Below, piece by piece: positions 10,588 through 21,100 of a stretch of DNA of 64,000 nucleotides. The notes under the pieces were generated by a model. It was given only the letters and a program-made list of their open reading frames with translations. It was not told where the DNA came from and searched no databases. This stretch comes from Pseudomonadota bacterium (GTDB lineage Bacteria; Verrucomicrobiota; Verrucomicrobiia; Limisphaerales; SXTU01). The stretch is taken from contig RFSE01000001.1 in NCBI GenBank assembly GCA_009924135.1, positions 68,518 to 132,517 on the forward strand. Reading direction: 5' to 3'. The translations under genes were made by a program, and so were the position numbers. Position 1 is the stretch's first letter. Each line of letters starts with the position of its first letter.

Positions 10588-10704
10588 TTGAATTCGGAAT
10601 CACTTCAAACCAGCGGGCCAATGAGGATTGAATCATCCCCGGTTGGCAACCAATTTGGATTCGGCTTGGCAGCGCCTGGCGTTCGACTTGCCGGGCAACG
10701 AGGA

Positions 10705-12189
10705 CTACTTCTCCTCTTTCTTGGCCGAGCCGCCGAGGGTTACGTCGATGCCGTAGATGAGCGAGAGGTCCTGATGCGCGCGTCCGGCCCAGGAGGTGTT
10801 CAGGTGGACTTTGCAGACCGTTTTGAGCGTGCGGATGGCGGCTTCCTTGTCGCCTTTGGCCGCGTAGTAGCCGGCGATCTTGTATTGCGCTTCGGGGGCG
10901 GAACTCTTGAAGAAGTTGAGCACGGTGACCAGCGACTGGATCGCAGCGTCCTGCTGTTTCATGGAGCTCTGGCACTCGGCGATGCGGAAGAGGGACTGCG
11001 GCTCGTGCTGGGATTGGTTGTAGGCGGCGATGGCCTCGGTGTATTTGCCGGTGCGTTGCAACACTTCGCCGAGCCGCCACTGGATCGCGTCGCTCTGCTT
11101 GGGATGCTTGTTCAACATCGTCTGGTAAGCCTCGATGCAGCTCTTCCAGTTGTTCTCCTCGCCGTACGTCTCGGCGATTTCGCGGTCGGCCACGTACTGG
11201 TCTTTCAGGTCGCGGTAAACGAGCCGGGCCTCGCCGCGCTTGCCGCTGGTGCGGAGGTAGGCGGCGTATTCGCCCCGGATGGTGTCGTCTTCCGGGCGTT
11301 TCTTGGTCAGGGCGGCAAAGCGTTCCGTGGCCTTCGCCGACTCGCCGGCATAGGCGTAGATGCGGGCGCACCAGTGCTCCATTGAAACCTTTTGGGTGTT
11401 ATCGGTCGTCGGCTGCTTCTCGATGAACGCGACGGCAGCATCAGCAATGGCACCGCGGGCCTTGGTGCCCTTCTCGCCGTAGTAGGTCGGGATGTAGTGG
11501 TTGTGCATGGACTCGGCGGTCCAGGAGGCAAACGTGGTCAGTGGGTCCTTCTTGTGGGTCTGCTCAATCAAGGAGTAGGCCTCGGCGGTCTTCTTCTCCA
11601 TGAGCCGGTGCATGAGCAGCCGGTGTTGGGCGGTGCTGTGCAGGTTCTGCGGGTCGGTGTAAGTGCCGGTGGCGAGGTATTCCATGTGCGGCACCCATTT
11701 CTCCGTCTTGCTGAGCCGCCAATAGATCTTGCAGACCTCACTGCGGGAGTAGGCTCCGAAGTCGTTCGTTGGCCACTTGGCGATGACCTTTTCGAAAGCC
11801 TTCACGGCCTCCTCGGCATCACCCGTCTGGGTCTGGCAGACGCCGATGGAATACTGCGCGCTGCCGGCGTCAATCGCTTCCGGGAAGTAATCGATCACGT
11901 TGCGGAACTCGTTGATCGCGGCGTTGATCTGGCCGAGCTGGCGGGTGCACTCGGCGAACATGAGCTGCGCGTAGGAGGCAACTTCGGACTTGGTGTGAAG
12001 CTGGAGGAAGAGCTCGTATTCCGAGCGGGCGGATTTCCAGCTTTGTTGCTCGGCATAACGCTCGGCGCGGGTGAGCTGGTGCCGTTCCTCCTCGGTGAGC
12101 CGGGTCCAACGGCCCGGGGCGAGCCGGGCGTGAGCCGTCAGGGTGAGGAAGCCACAGAGGATGAGCAGGAAACGCAGTTTCATAGGCAA
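10705..12189 (-). CDS. Tetratricopeptide repeat protein, exported
   Basis: 494 aa; signal peptide MPMKLRFLLILCGFLTLTAHA; repeated TPR-like helices (QYSIGVCQTQTGDAEEAVKAFEKVI etc.). Confidence 0.8.
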   Translation of the reverse strand: MPMKLRFLLILCGFLTLTAHARLAPGRWTRLTEEERHQLTRAERYAEQQSWKSARSEYELFLQLHTKSEVASYAQLMFAECTRQLGQINAAINEFRNVIDYFPEAIDAGSAQYSIGVCQTQTGDAEEAVKAFEKVIAKWPTNDFGAYSRSEVCKIYWRLSKTEKWVPHMEYLATGTYTDPQNLHSTAQHRLLMHRLMEKKTAEAYSLIEQTHKKDPLTTFASWTAESMHNHYIPTYYGEKGTKARGAIADAAVAFIEKQPTTDNTQKVSMEHWCARIYAYAGESAKATERFAALTKKRPEDDTIRGEYAAYLRTSGKRGEARLVYRDLKDQYVADREIAETYGEENNWKSCIEAYQTMLNKHPKQSDAIQWRLGEVLQRTGKYTEAIAAYNQSQHEPQSLFRIAECQSSMKQQDAAIQSLVTVLNFFKSSAPEAQYKIAGYYAAKGDKEAAIRTLKTVCKVHLNTSWAGRAHQDLSLIYGIDVTLGGSAKKEEK

Positions 12190-12199
12190 AAAATCATTT

Positions 12200-12340
12200 T
12201 AAGCCACTGATGAACACAGATGAAACTCAGATGGGGAAGGACATTGAATCAGGAAGGCAGGAAGGCAGGAAAAATGGCCGAGTTCCCAAGGCATTCTTCG
12301 CAATCTGTGTGCCATCTGTGTTTCATCTGTGGCCAAAAAC
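12200..12340. repeat. Inverted ~11-bp CACAGATGAAA-type repeat element with nested AGGAAGGC 8-bp repeats
   Basis: Left gccactgatgaacacagatgaaactcagatg; right catctgtgtttcatctgtggcc; nested aggaaggc-aggaaggc-aggaa between the arms. Confidence 0.85.
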
Positions 12341-12345
12341 AGGTC

Positions 12346-12753
12346 TTACTTGTCGACTTCCGTCGCGAGCACAATCGCCGCGTCGCACTGGTTGACGATG
12401 TCCATAAGCTTCACGGCACTGCCGTATTCCACACCGCGGTCGATGTTGATGACGACGGCGCGGTCCTTGGTGCCGACGAGCTTGGCGGTGATGCCGGCCT
12501 TGAGGTTGTCCCAGGTGGTCTTTTCACCGTTGAGGAAGACATCCTTCTGCATGTTGAGCTGCACGGTGACGCTCTTGCTCTCGGCGTTCTTGGCGGTGGT
12601 GGCCTTGGGGAGCTTGAGGTCGATGCCGGTGACGTTCACGAACGTCGTGGCGACCATGAAGATGATCAGCAGCACGAGGCTGATGTCGATCATCGGGATA
12701 AAGTTGATCGCGGCGATCGGTTCATCCGAGTCGTCCTGGACGTCCATTGCCAT
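12346..12753 (-). CDS. exbD: ExbD/TolR family biopolymer transport protein
   Basis: 135 aa; PIAAINFIPMIDISLVLLIIFMVATTF transmembrane signature of ExbD/TolR. Confidence 0.9.
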   Translation of the reverse strand: MAMDVQDDSDEPIAAINFIPMIDISLVLLIIFMVATTFVNVTGIDLKLPKATTAKNAESKSVTVQLNMQKDVFLNGEKTTWDNLKAGITAKLVGTKDRAVVINIDRGVEYGSAVKLMDIVNQCDAAIVLATEVDK

Positions 12754-12773
12754 AGGTTTGATCTTTCGACTGA

Positions 12774-13400
12774 CTACTTCTTAACCGGCGAGAGCTGTTG
12801 CCGCAGGTCGCGATACGCCTGAAAGGCCTGCGACTCCAGCTCCAAGGCCATGTTTGAAATGGCCTTGCTGAAATAGTTGTAAAACATGAGCGCCGGAATG
12901 GCGACGAGCAGGCCGGTCGCAGTGGACACGAGCGCTTCAGAGATGCCCGCCGCAATGACGCTCGGGCCGCCCATGCCCTGGGTGGCAATGTCCGAGAAGG
13001 CGGCAATGATGCCTTTGCAGGTGCCGAACAGTCCGACGAACGGGGCGATGGAGGCGATGGTCGCGAGGATGGGGAGGTATTGCTTCAGCCGGGCCATTTC
13101 GCCGCGCATGGTGAGCGTCATGACGCGCTCGGCGTCGGCACTCTCGGCGTCGAGCCCGGAAGCGGCCTCGGCGAGGATCATCGCGGCGAGCGGTGACTCG
13201 CTCTGCCGGCAGCGTTCCAGGACCAGATCACCCTGTTTCTTGTCGAGCGCCTCCTTGATGGCCGTGCGCAACTCGCCGGTGGCCAGGCGCACCTGTTTGA
13301 AGAAGGCCAGCCGCTCCAGCACCACGCCGATGCTGATGATCGACAGCAAAATCAACGTGGCCATCGTCATGCCACCCGCAACAATCCATTCCCACAACAT
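12774..13400 (-). CDS. exbB: MotA/TolQ/ExbB proton channel family protein
   Basis: 208 aa; LPILATIASIAPFVGLFGTCKGIIAAF and GISEALVSTATGLLVAIPALMFYNYF signatures. Confidence 0.92.
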   Translation of the reverse strand: MLWEWIVAGGMTMATLILLSIISIGVVLERLAFFKQVRLATGELRTAIKEALDKKQGDLVLERCRQSESPLAAMILAEAASGLDAESADAERVMTLTMRGEMARLKQYLPILATIASIAPFVGLFGTCKGIIAAFSDIATQGMGGPSVIAAGISEALVSTATGLLVAIPALMFYNYFSKAISNMALELESQAFQAYRDLRQQLSPVKK

Positions 13401-13475
13401 ATCGGTATCCTATTGGTTAACGGTTATCTGACGTATTTCGAGTCGCTTGACTCCAAAGCAAAAAATTCAGGGTGT

Positions 13476-14531
13476 TCACTTCTTTCCCTTTCCTTCGAGC
13501 ATCATCTTCCACTCGCTGTAGCCGGCCATGGCCTGGGCGAGGATGTTCACGCCGAGCTGATACGCCTGCTCGGCGGACTCCGCACTGGTGCCGCCATGGG
13601 TGTCTTTCCACGCGTCCGAAATGGAGCCTTGATGGTAGAAGGCGACCCAACGGCCGTCCTTCTTCCAGCCGAGCGCCCGCGTGCCGCTGTGCGCCCAGAG
13701 CGGGGGACAACCATTCAGCGGGTAGGGGGCCTGGTAGACCGGATCATCGTCGGGAATTTCCACGGCGGCGACTTCCGGCAACGCGGACTGCATCAGCCGG
13801 ATGAACGCGCTGTGGAACTGGTTTCCGCCGTTGTCGGCGAAGATCATGCCCCGGTTTTCCAACAGGTAATTGCGCACCGCCTTAATCTCCCGGGTGTCGA
13901 AACGGAAGGGATAGCTGCCGCAGAAGAACACCACCGGAGGCGCCCGGCCCTTCACGTAACGGCCCAGCTCGGCCAGCGTCACGTCCTGGGGAATGGTCGA
14001 GACCGGCATCTTGGCGCGGCGGCCGAACTCCTTCGTCATGTTCTCGTCTGCGCCGTTCCGCATGTTGAAGTCCCAGTTGCCGCCGTCATAGCGCACGCGC
14101 ACGAAGATGAAACGCGCGCCTTCGCGGCCGGCGGCGTAACCGGCCGGACCGGCCCCTTCGCCCTGGCCAATTTTGTATTCGTTGGCCGTGACTTCCTTGA
14201 GGTTGAGCGGCGTGAGTTCGAGCGGTGGCACCTCGAAGACGATGGGACTGTTGGCATTCACCAGCACCCGCTTGCGCTGGACCTTCTTCACTTCGACCTT
14301 CATCTGCTTGATCATCGCCTTGGGCTTGCCGGAGCCCTTGACGAGGTCATAGGTCTTCTTGCAGCCCGGGATGTGCATCGAGAGCATCGTCACCAGGATG
14401 ATGGAGGCGTGGCCGAAGAAGGACCGGGTGATGAACCGGCGGAGCCGCCCGTGCTTGCCCTGCCAATACACTGCGTCACGCCGGAAGGGATTCCAGACGC
14501 GCGCGGTGGGAGATGGCGGGGTAGGGGGCAT
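13476..14531 (-). CDS. DUF4159 domain-containing protein
   Basis: 351 aa; FIFVRVRYDGGNWDFNMRNGADENM, FFCGSYPFRFDTREIKAVRNYLLENRGMIFADN and HSGTRALGWKKDGRWVAFYHQGSISDAWKD. Confidence 0.82.
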   Translation of the reverse strand: MPPTPPSPTARVWNPFRRDAVYWQGKHGRLRRFITRSFFGHASIILVTMLSMHIPGCKKTYDLVKGSGKPKAMIKQMKVEVKKVQRKRVLVNANSPIVFEVPPLELTPLNLKEVTANEYKIGQGEGAGPAGYAAGREGARFIFVRVRYDGGNWDFNMRNGADENMTKEFGRRAKMPVSTIPQDVTLAELGRYVKGRAPPVVFFCGSYPFRFDTREIKAVRNYLLENRGMIFADNGGNQFHSAFIRLMQSALPEVAAVEIPDDDPVYQAPYPLNGCPPLWAHSGTRALGWKKDGRWVAFYHQGSISDAWKDTHGGTSAESAEQAYQLGVNILAQAMAGYSEWKMMLEGKGKK

Positions 14532-14607
14532 CGAAGGCGAAACGACCGGCGCTCAAATACCTGCAGCCGACTTCGCAAGGCGACCGCCGGAGCGGGGGCC
14601 GGGTCCT

Positions 14608-14642
14608 GAACGTTGAAGGTGGAACGCTGAACGTGGGACGCT
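14608..14642. repeat. Heptamer array (GAACGYT-like word x5)
   Basis: gaacgtt-gaaggtg-gaacgct-gaacgtg-ggacgct, abutting the stop codon of the 14642..15067 gene. Confidence 0.7.
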
Positions 14643-15067
14643 CATTTCAAATCCTTGAGCAGATCGTCGCCATTCTTGGAAAACGGGCTTTTCGGGATCT
14701 CGTTGGGCTTGGCGACCTTGTCGATGCCGAGCAGCTTCTCCGCCTGTGCCTGGCGGTTGGTGGATTCGGTGGCCGCAGGGGGCGGGGTGAGCGCCGTTTT
14801 ATCCGGGGCGGCATTGGTCGCGGTCGCGGGCGGAGCGTTGGTGTTCTTGGCGGCCTTGGCGGCGTCCTCCGCTTCCTTTTTCTTCAAGATGGCTTCATCG
14901 GCGGCGGCCTTGGCCTTGCTGGCGGCTTCCCTTTGCTGGTGGCCCCAGTAGCTAAAGCCGCACAGCAGCGCGATGATGAGGGTATGGATGACGGCGCTGA
15001 CCCCGGTCCATTTCCACAGGACCTTCAGCGGAACTTCAGCGCGTACTTTTTCAGGTTTCGGTTGCAT
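14642..15067 (-). CDS. Small single-TM Ala/Lys-rich protein (TonB-like position in an ExbBD cluster)
   Basis: 141 aa; one TM segment (SAVIHTLIIALLCGFSYW) then a charged coiled-coil-like stretch KAKAAADEAILKKKEAEDAAKAAKN. Confidence 0.65.
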   Translation of the reverse strand: MQPKPEKVRAEVPLKVLWKWTGVSAVIHTLIIALLCGFSYWGHQQREAASKAKAAADEAILKKKEAEDAAKAAKNTNAPPATATNAAPDKTALTPPPAATESTNRQAQAEKLLGIDKVAKPNEIPKSPFSKNGDDLLKDLK

Positions 15068-15093
15068 TATGGTGCAGGAAATTCTGGAGAGAA

Positions 15094-15176
15094 ATTATCA
15101 GGAAAGCAGGAAGGCAGGAAGGAATCTTGAAGGCAGATTCGTCGATTCTTCCTGCATTCCTGAATTCCTGATTAAT
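15094..15176. repeat. Inverted pair of 8-bp tandem repeats (TCAGGAAN word)
   Basis: Left attatcaggaaagcaggaaggcaggaaggaatc; right gattcttcctgcattcctgaattcctgattaat. Confidence 0.88.
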
Positions 15177-15189
15177 AGGCCCCGGGCTT

Positions 15190-18100
15190 TTATTGCTGTG
15201 CCTGGGCGGTGTCGCTGTCGGCGACGTTGACCATCTCGGGGAGCACGAGTTTGCCGCGCGCGAACTTCGCCGCGTCGCTCTCCGGGTAATCCCAGGTGAC
15301 GCGCTTGTAGCGGCGATAGGCGGGCACGAGCTGGCCGCCGCTGCGATAGGACTCGCCAGCCCAGAAGGCCGCGTCCGGGCGGAACTTGCTGCGCGGATAA
15401 TTGTCCACCAGCAGGTCGAATTCCTTGCCGGCCTTGGCGAACTGCTCCGCCTTGTACCAGCACTGGCCCGCGCGGAAGAGCATGCGCTCGGCCCATTCGT
15501 GCTGCGGGAAGCGCTCGACGAACTTCTTGGAGACTTCCGCCGCCGTCGGATACTCCTTCTTGTTGTAGAAGTACTCCGCGATGCGGACGACGACGTTGGC
15601 GACGAGCGGATTCTCCGGCCAGGTGTAGGCGAGCGTCACGTATTCCGCGCTGGCGGTGTCCATGTCGTTCTTCTCCTCATAACACTGGCCGAGCTTGTAC
15701 TGCGCATCCGGCGCGAGCGGGTGATCGGAGTGGTTCTGGACGATGCGCTTGTAGTAGCTCACGGCTTCGTCGTACTTCTTCAACTCCTGCGCGAACTGCC
15801 CGAGCAGGTAGTCCGTGCGGGCCTCGTATTGCTTGCTCGGGTAGTCGTTGCTCAATTCCTTGAGCAACTGCATCCCTTCGTTCAGAGCATTGGTCGCGGC
15901 GGGCAACTGCTTCAACGCCCGGAAGTTCTTGAACAGTTCGAAGTAGGCTTCCGCCATGCGGAACTGGGATTCGATGGCCACGCGCTCGGTCGCGTATTTC
16001 TTCTCGAAGACGAGCAGGTTGCCGTCGGTGCCCTTCACCACGTTGATGGTCTTTTCGAACTTCACGCTGGCGTCGGTCTTGCTGGCGTAGGTGAGCGTGA
16101 TGGCGTCACCGAACCAGGCTTCCATCTTGTCGTCGCCAGGCGTGGGCTTCTCGCCCGCCACAAGGGCGAGGCTGCCGCTGAACTCGCCGCTGTGGCTCAA
16201 GGTCTCCTGCAACTTGGCCGTGTATTTCTCGCCCCGCTGGCTGGTCAGGATGACCTCAACGCTGTCGCGCTCCGAGGTGGCGTCGGCCGTGAGGTCCTTC
16301 ACGACGATGAAGATCTTGTCGCCGATGTAGAGGTTGGAGACGGCCTTGTCGTAGCCGCTGTCGGTGAACTCCACGCTGGCGGGCACCGCGAGCCGGGCCT
16401 GGTCCTTGAACTCCTTGCCCTGCGCCTTGTAGGTCACGGTGATGACGTCCTGACCGTTGAGGTTCAAGACGGGGACGACGTTGGCGAGTTGTTGCTCCTG
16501 CACCACGGAAGGGTTGCGGCGTGACGCGAGTGTGCGCGTGTCGCCGGGCTCGAGCACCGTGGTGGGCGGCGAGTCCTTGTCGCCGAGGTTCATGAAGATC
16601 TGGCCGACGAAGCGACCAATCTCCAACGCGTCGTCGGAGACCTTGCGCTTGGCCTGCTTGCCGCCGGCCACATCGGACAGCGGGCAGATCACCTCGACGG
16701 TGCTGCCGCCGGACGTTGTCAGCGTGGCCTTCACCTCGCTGAACGAATCCTTGGCCGCTGCCGGATCAATGATCTCAAAGGTGAGCGGCGGGCGGAACGC
16801 AACTGACTTGATGGGCGGTGCGTTGTTCGTATCGATGGTCGAGGTATAGGTGAAGGTCTCCTGTCCATCCGCACGCAACTTCACGGTCGAGGTAACGAAG
16901 CCAACCTTCACCTCGCCGGGGGTCGCCGGTTCCAGATGGGTGGTGCGGATGGCAGGGGCACCGGGATCGGTGTTTTGTTCATCCAGGTAATGCGCTTCCA
17001 GCGTCACGCCTTCGGCGAGCTTGAAGCCGTTCGTCCGTTGCGGCGACCAGATGTCCAGTTCCTTGGTGAAGACACCGCTGAACGGCTCGGTCTCCGTCGC
17101 TTCGAGCTTCTGCTCCTGACCGTCGCTGGTCTTGAGCGAGAACTTCACCTTGTCGCGCTTGTCGGTGATATCCGCGTCGTAATCCGTGATGCGCACGATG
17201 ACCCGCTGACCGGGGTCTACGCGACGGACCTGCTTCACGTAGGTCTCAGGGATGGCCTGGCCGGCCTGGGCCTTGAAGTCATAGGCGATGAAGCCAATGG
17301 TCGCATTGTAGTACGTCGCCGACATCGACTGCGAGAGGCTGCGGGGCTTGCCCTGGGAGATCATGCTGGTCTCGTCCTCGTAAACGGCCGTGACCCGGTC
17401 GCTCGGGGTCAACCGCAACGAATCGCCGGCGGCCACTTCGGCCTCGCCGCGCGTCGGGAGCAGCAGTGTGCCCGCCGCGTCCGTGACTTCGAGTTCGGCG
17501 ATGCGCGGGGCGGTGCCGCTGAACTTCTCGATGAACAGCCGCACATAGCGGCCCGAGGCGTTCGTGAGCTGGATCGAGGCCCCGGCGAAGTTGCCCGAGT
17601 TGGTCGAGACAATGCGCGAGCGCTGTTCAGCGGTGGAGCCGGTGAAGTTCGTGGTCGCCGCCACCGTGGTCCAGTCGGTCAGGTTCGTGGAAACCTGGAT
17701 CGCATAATCCACCGGCTTCTTGTCCTTGAAGAAGCCGTCCGTGCTCCACTTCAACAAACCGAGCTTCGTGGACTGCTTCAGGTCCACCACGAGATACTTG
17801 GGCGCGCGGCCGTCATTCAACCCTTCCCAGGCCGTCTTGGGGTTGTTGTCGATGGCCCGGACCGCCTCGTTGCCGACGGAACGGTCGCTGGCGAAGATGT
17901 TCGCGGCGATTTCGACCGTCTTGAGCGTGCCCCGGAAGATGCCTGTGTGCGGGCCGGTTTCGGTGAGGGTGGCCGTCACCTTGCTGCCGCTGGCGGCGGA
18001 CACGAGCACCTTGATGGTGTCGGCGTCCTTGCTCACGTCCCGGTCGGAGTCCTTGACCTGGAGGTAGATGTTGTTGCCCGGCTTGAGGGAATTGCCGTTG

Positions 18101-21100
18101 CGGAACTCCTGGCGGAACTCCAGGCCGGCCTGCTTGCCGGCCTGCTGCCGCTGCTGGCGCAGCCGCTCCTCGAAGCTGACCTCTTCCTCGTCCTTGATTT
18201 CCGTGGCCGAAATCTTGAACTCGCCATCCGACGCGAGGCGGATGTTCGAGCGGGGCGGGGCGATGGCAGTGAACTGCTTCTTGAATTCCTCGGGGTAGTC
18301 GTAAGTGATGGTGTCGGAGCCTTTGACCTGAAGGATGCCGTCGCCGGGTTTGGCGTCGCCCAGTTCGGTCGGCAGCTCGGCGCGGAAGAAGCCCTTGCCG
18401 GCGCTGCCGCTCTCCAGCCGTACCACTTCGCGGTCGCCGCTGCTCGTGGTGACGACGACGGGCACGTAGCTCTGGCCACGGCTCACGCCGAGGTCGGCAT
18501 CCTGAATGACGATGTTGAGCGGGAGGCCCGGCGGATGCCATTGCTTGGCACTGCTGCCGATGAGGCCGATGCTGCGGAGCAGCAGCAGCTCATCCCGGAA
18601 GCGGTTCTCCTGGCCGTACAGTTCCGAGAGGCGGTAAAGGATGCCGTCGGCCACGTCGCTTGACGGCGCGAGATCCATCACGTTGCGGAAGCGGGCCTTC
18701 GCATCGTCCACGTCGCCGCGCTGCTGGGCGAGCACGCCGAGCAGGAACTCACCACGGCTGGCGCTGAGCTTGTCCTTGGACTTGGCCATCTTCTCGAAGA
18801 CCTTCGCCGCGTCCACGTACATCTTCTGGTTCAGGTAGCACTCACCGATGCGGAACTGCGCATCCACGGCTTCGGAGGTGTTCGGGAAGCGGTTGATGAG
18901 CGACGTGCACTCCGAGCGGGAGAGGTCATAGCGCAACGTCTTGAAGTAGAAGTCCGCCAACGCGAGCTGCGTCTTGGCCTTTTCTTCGATGGGGACGGCG
19001 GTGGAGTTTTCGTTGGCAATGACCCAGCGGCGCAAAATCTTTTCGGCCAGGTCACGGGAAGCTTCGTCATCCCGCTGGAGCAGGCGGTCGGAAACCCAGC
19101 GCAGGTAATCGGCGGGCAGCTTGTCCTCGTGTTTCGCGAACAGCGGCTCGTTGGCCTGGAAGGCTTTCCAGGCTGCGATGGGGTCGCCGAGCCGGAAACT
19201 GGCGGCGGACTTGAGCAAGGGTGCCCATTCGAGCTTCTCGTCGATCTCGGCGGCGGGGAAGCCGTTCTTGTTGCTCAGGCTGAAGAGCGCCTGGGAGGCC
19301 TGGGCCCGGAGCTTCGGGTCCACGCCGGTGAAGCGGTTCACGGCAGCGCGGAGGATCAGGCCGGACAATTCGGGTTTGCCGAGCGAGGCGACCTGTTGTG
19401 ACCAGGGGATGTAATAATTGGCGAGCCAGTTCCCGTCATTGGGGTTCATGCCGACGGTGATGCGGTTGACGGTGTGGGAGAAGTCCAGGCCATGGTTGAG
19501 CTGGGCCTGACGCACGAGCATGGCCGGCATCCAGTGCGACTGCACGGGCCCGAGCGACCTGATGATGTCGGACAACAACGTCACATCGGCGGGTTTGGCA
19601 TCTTCCACCTTGGCGCTGGCGACAGTCTGCAGGAGCGTCTCACCCCATTGCCAGGGAACCGTGGCAGTCGTCCACGCGAGATCGCCGGGACGTGCCGCCG
19701 CGAGCTGGATGGATTTGATGGCTCCGTTCGTATCCTGCTTTTCCGTAAGCAACAGATTGCCGCGCAGGAGCTGGATGCCACCCTGCTGCGGACCGCGCGT
19801 GGGACGGGCCAGATAGGCGTCGAGCAGCGGTAGCGCCCAGTTCGCCGCGTTGGTGAACGAGGTGGCAATGACATGCAGCGTGGCCGGCTCGGAGGCCGTA
19901 GGCTGGGCGGACTTGAGCGCAGCGAGCAGCGTCTGCTTGGCCGCGTCAAACTGTCCGGCCGCCGCCTGCGCCGCACCGATGCGGCGCTGATAGTCATGGG
20001 CCTCGCTGCTGCCGGGGTTGAGTGTCGCGAGGTGCTTGAACTCCGCCAGCATCACGTCCGGCTGCCGGTTTTGCTCGGCGACGGTGAAGGTGTAGGTGCG
20101 CACGTTGCTCCAGCCGTCGTACGGCCAGTAGCTCCCACCCGACTGGGCGACCGTGGCGTCCACGAGGGCGACAACGTCGCGGTTCTTGGGCGCGCCCAAC
20201 TGGTTGGCGCAGAGTGAGAGATAATACAGCGTTCCAGCGGAGGCCGGGTATTTGGCGAGGATGAGCTTGGCAGCGGCGATGCCTTTTTCGTACTGGCCGC
20301 CGTTATACATCGCGGTCAACACGGCATTGCCGCCTTCCAGTGCCAGCGCCGGTCCGGCCTCGAGGAACTTGGGCAGCAAGGCTTCGCCCGAGGTGCCGGC
20401 CCGCGCCCATTGACCCGCGGCGCGGGCGGTTTGGAACCCGGCCATCGAGGCTTTCACCAGATCATTCTGGCGCACGCGGTTCATGGTTTCATTGAGCCGC
20501 TTCGCCTCGCCCGACATGGATTTGACGGTGAGGTAGGGCTTGAAGGTGTCATCCACCGAGGCGATCGCGCCGGCCCAGGCAATCGTGCGGGTGAGATACT
20601 TTTCGAGCGAAGGCAGAAGCGCATCGAACTTCGCAATGGACTTGGCGCGGGTCTCGTCGAGCTTCGCTTGGGCGGCATCCGCCTTGGTCTGCGCCTGGTC
20701 GAGCGCGTCCTTTGCGGTGGCGAGCGCCTTCTCGGCGGCTTCCTTGGCGGCGGGCGGGGCCTGGGTCTTCTTCGCTTCGCCATTGGCCTTCTGGTGGTTG
20801 GCCTTGGCGGTTTTCAAAGCCTCCGTTGAGACCTCGACCGCTTTGGCGGCCTCGGCCAGCCCGACGAAGCAGGTGTCGGCGGCGAACTTGATCACCTGCG
20901 AGCCGTAGCCGGACAAGCCATCAGATTCGAGGAAGCTGCGGGCGTGCTTGGCCGTGGCGTCGTAGTCATTGCGGCTCCATGCCAGCGAGGTGAGCCGGTA
21001 AACGATCTGGCCCTGCGCGGCGAGGCGGAGACTGAGGTTCTTCTGCGAGGGCAGGGCGGCCAGGGCTTGCTCCAGCAACTTCACATGGGCCTCCGGGCGC

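Noticed and set aside
13401-13475. Possible repeat element between exbB and the DUF4159 gene (ggttaacggttatct)
   Set aside because: Only two poor copies and no inverted arm.
16936-18663. 575-aa plus-strand ORF
   Set aside because: Antisense shadow of the 2325-aa protein; Arg/Gly/Leu-rich shadow composition.
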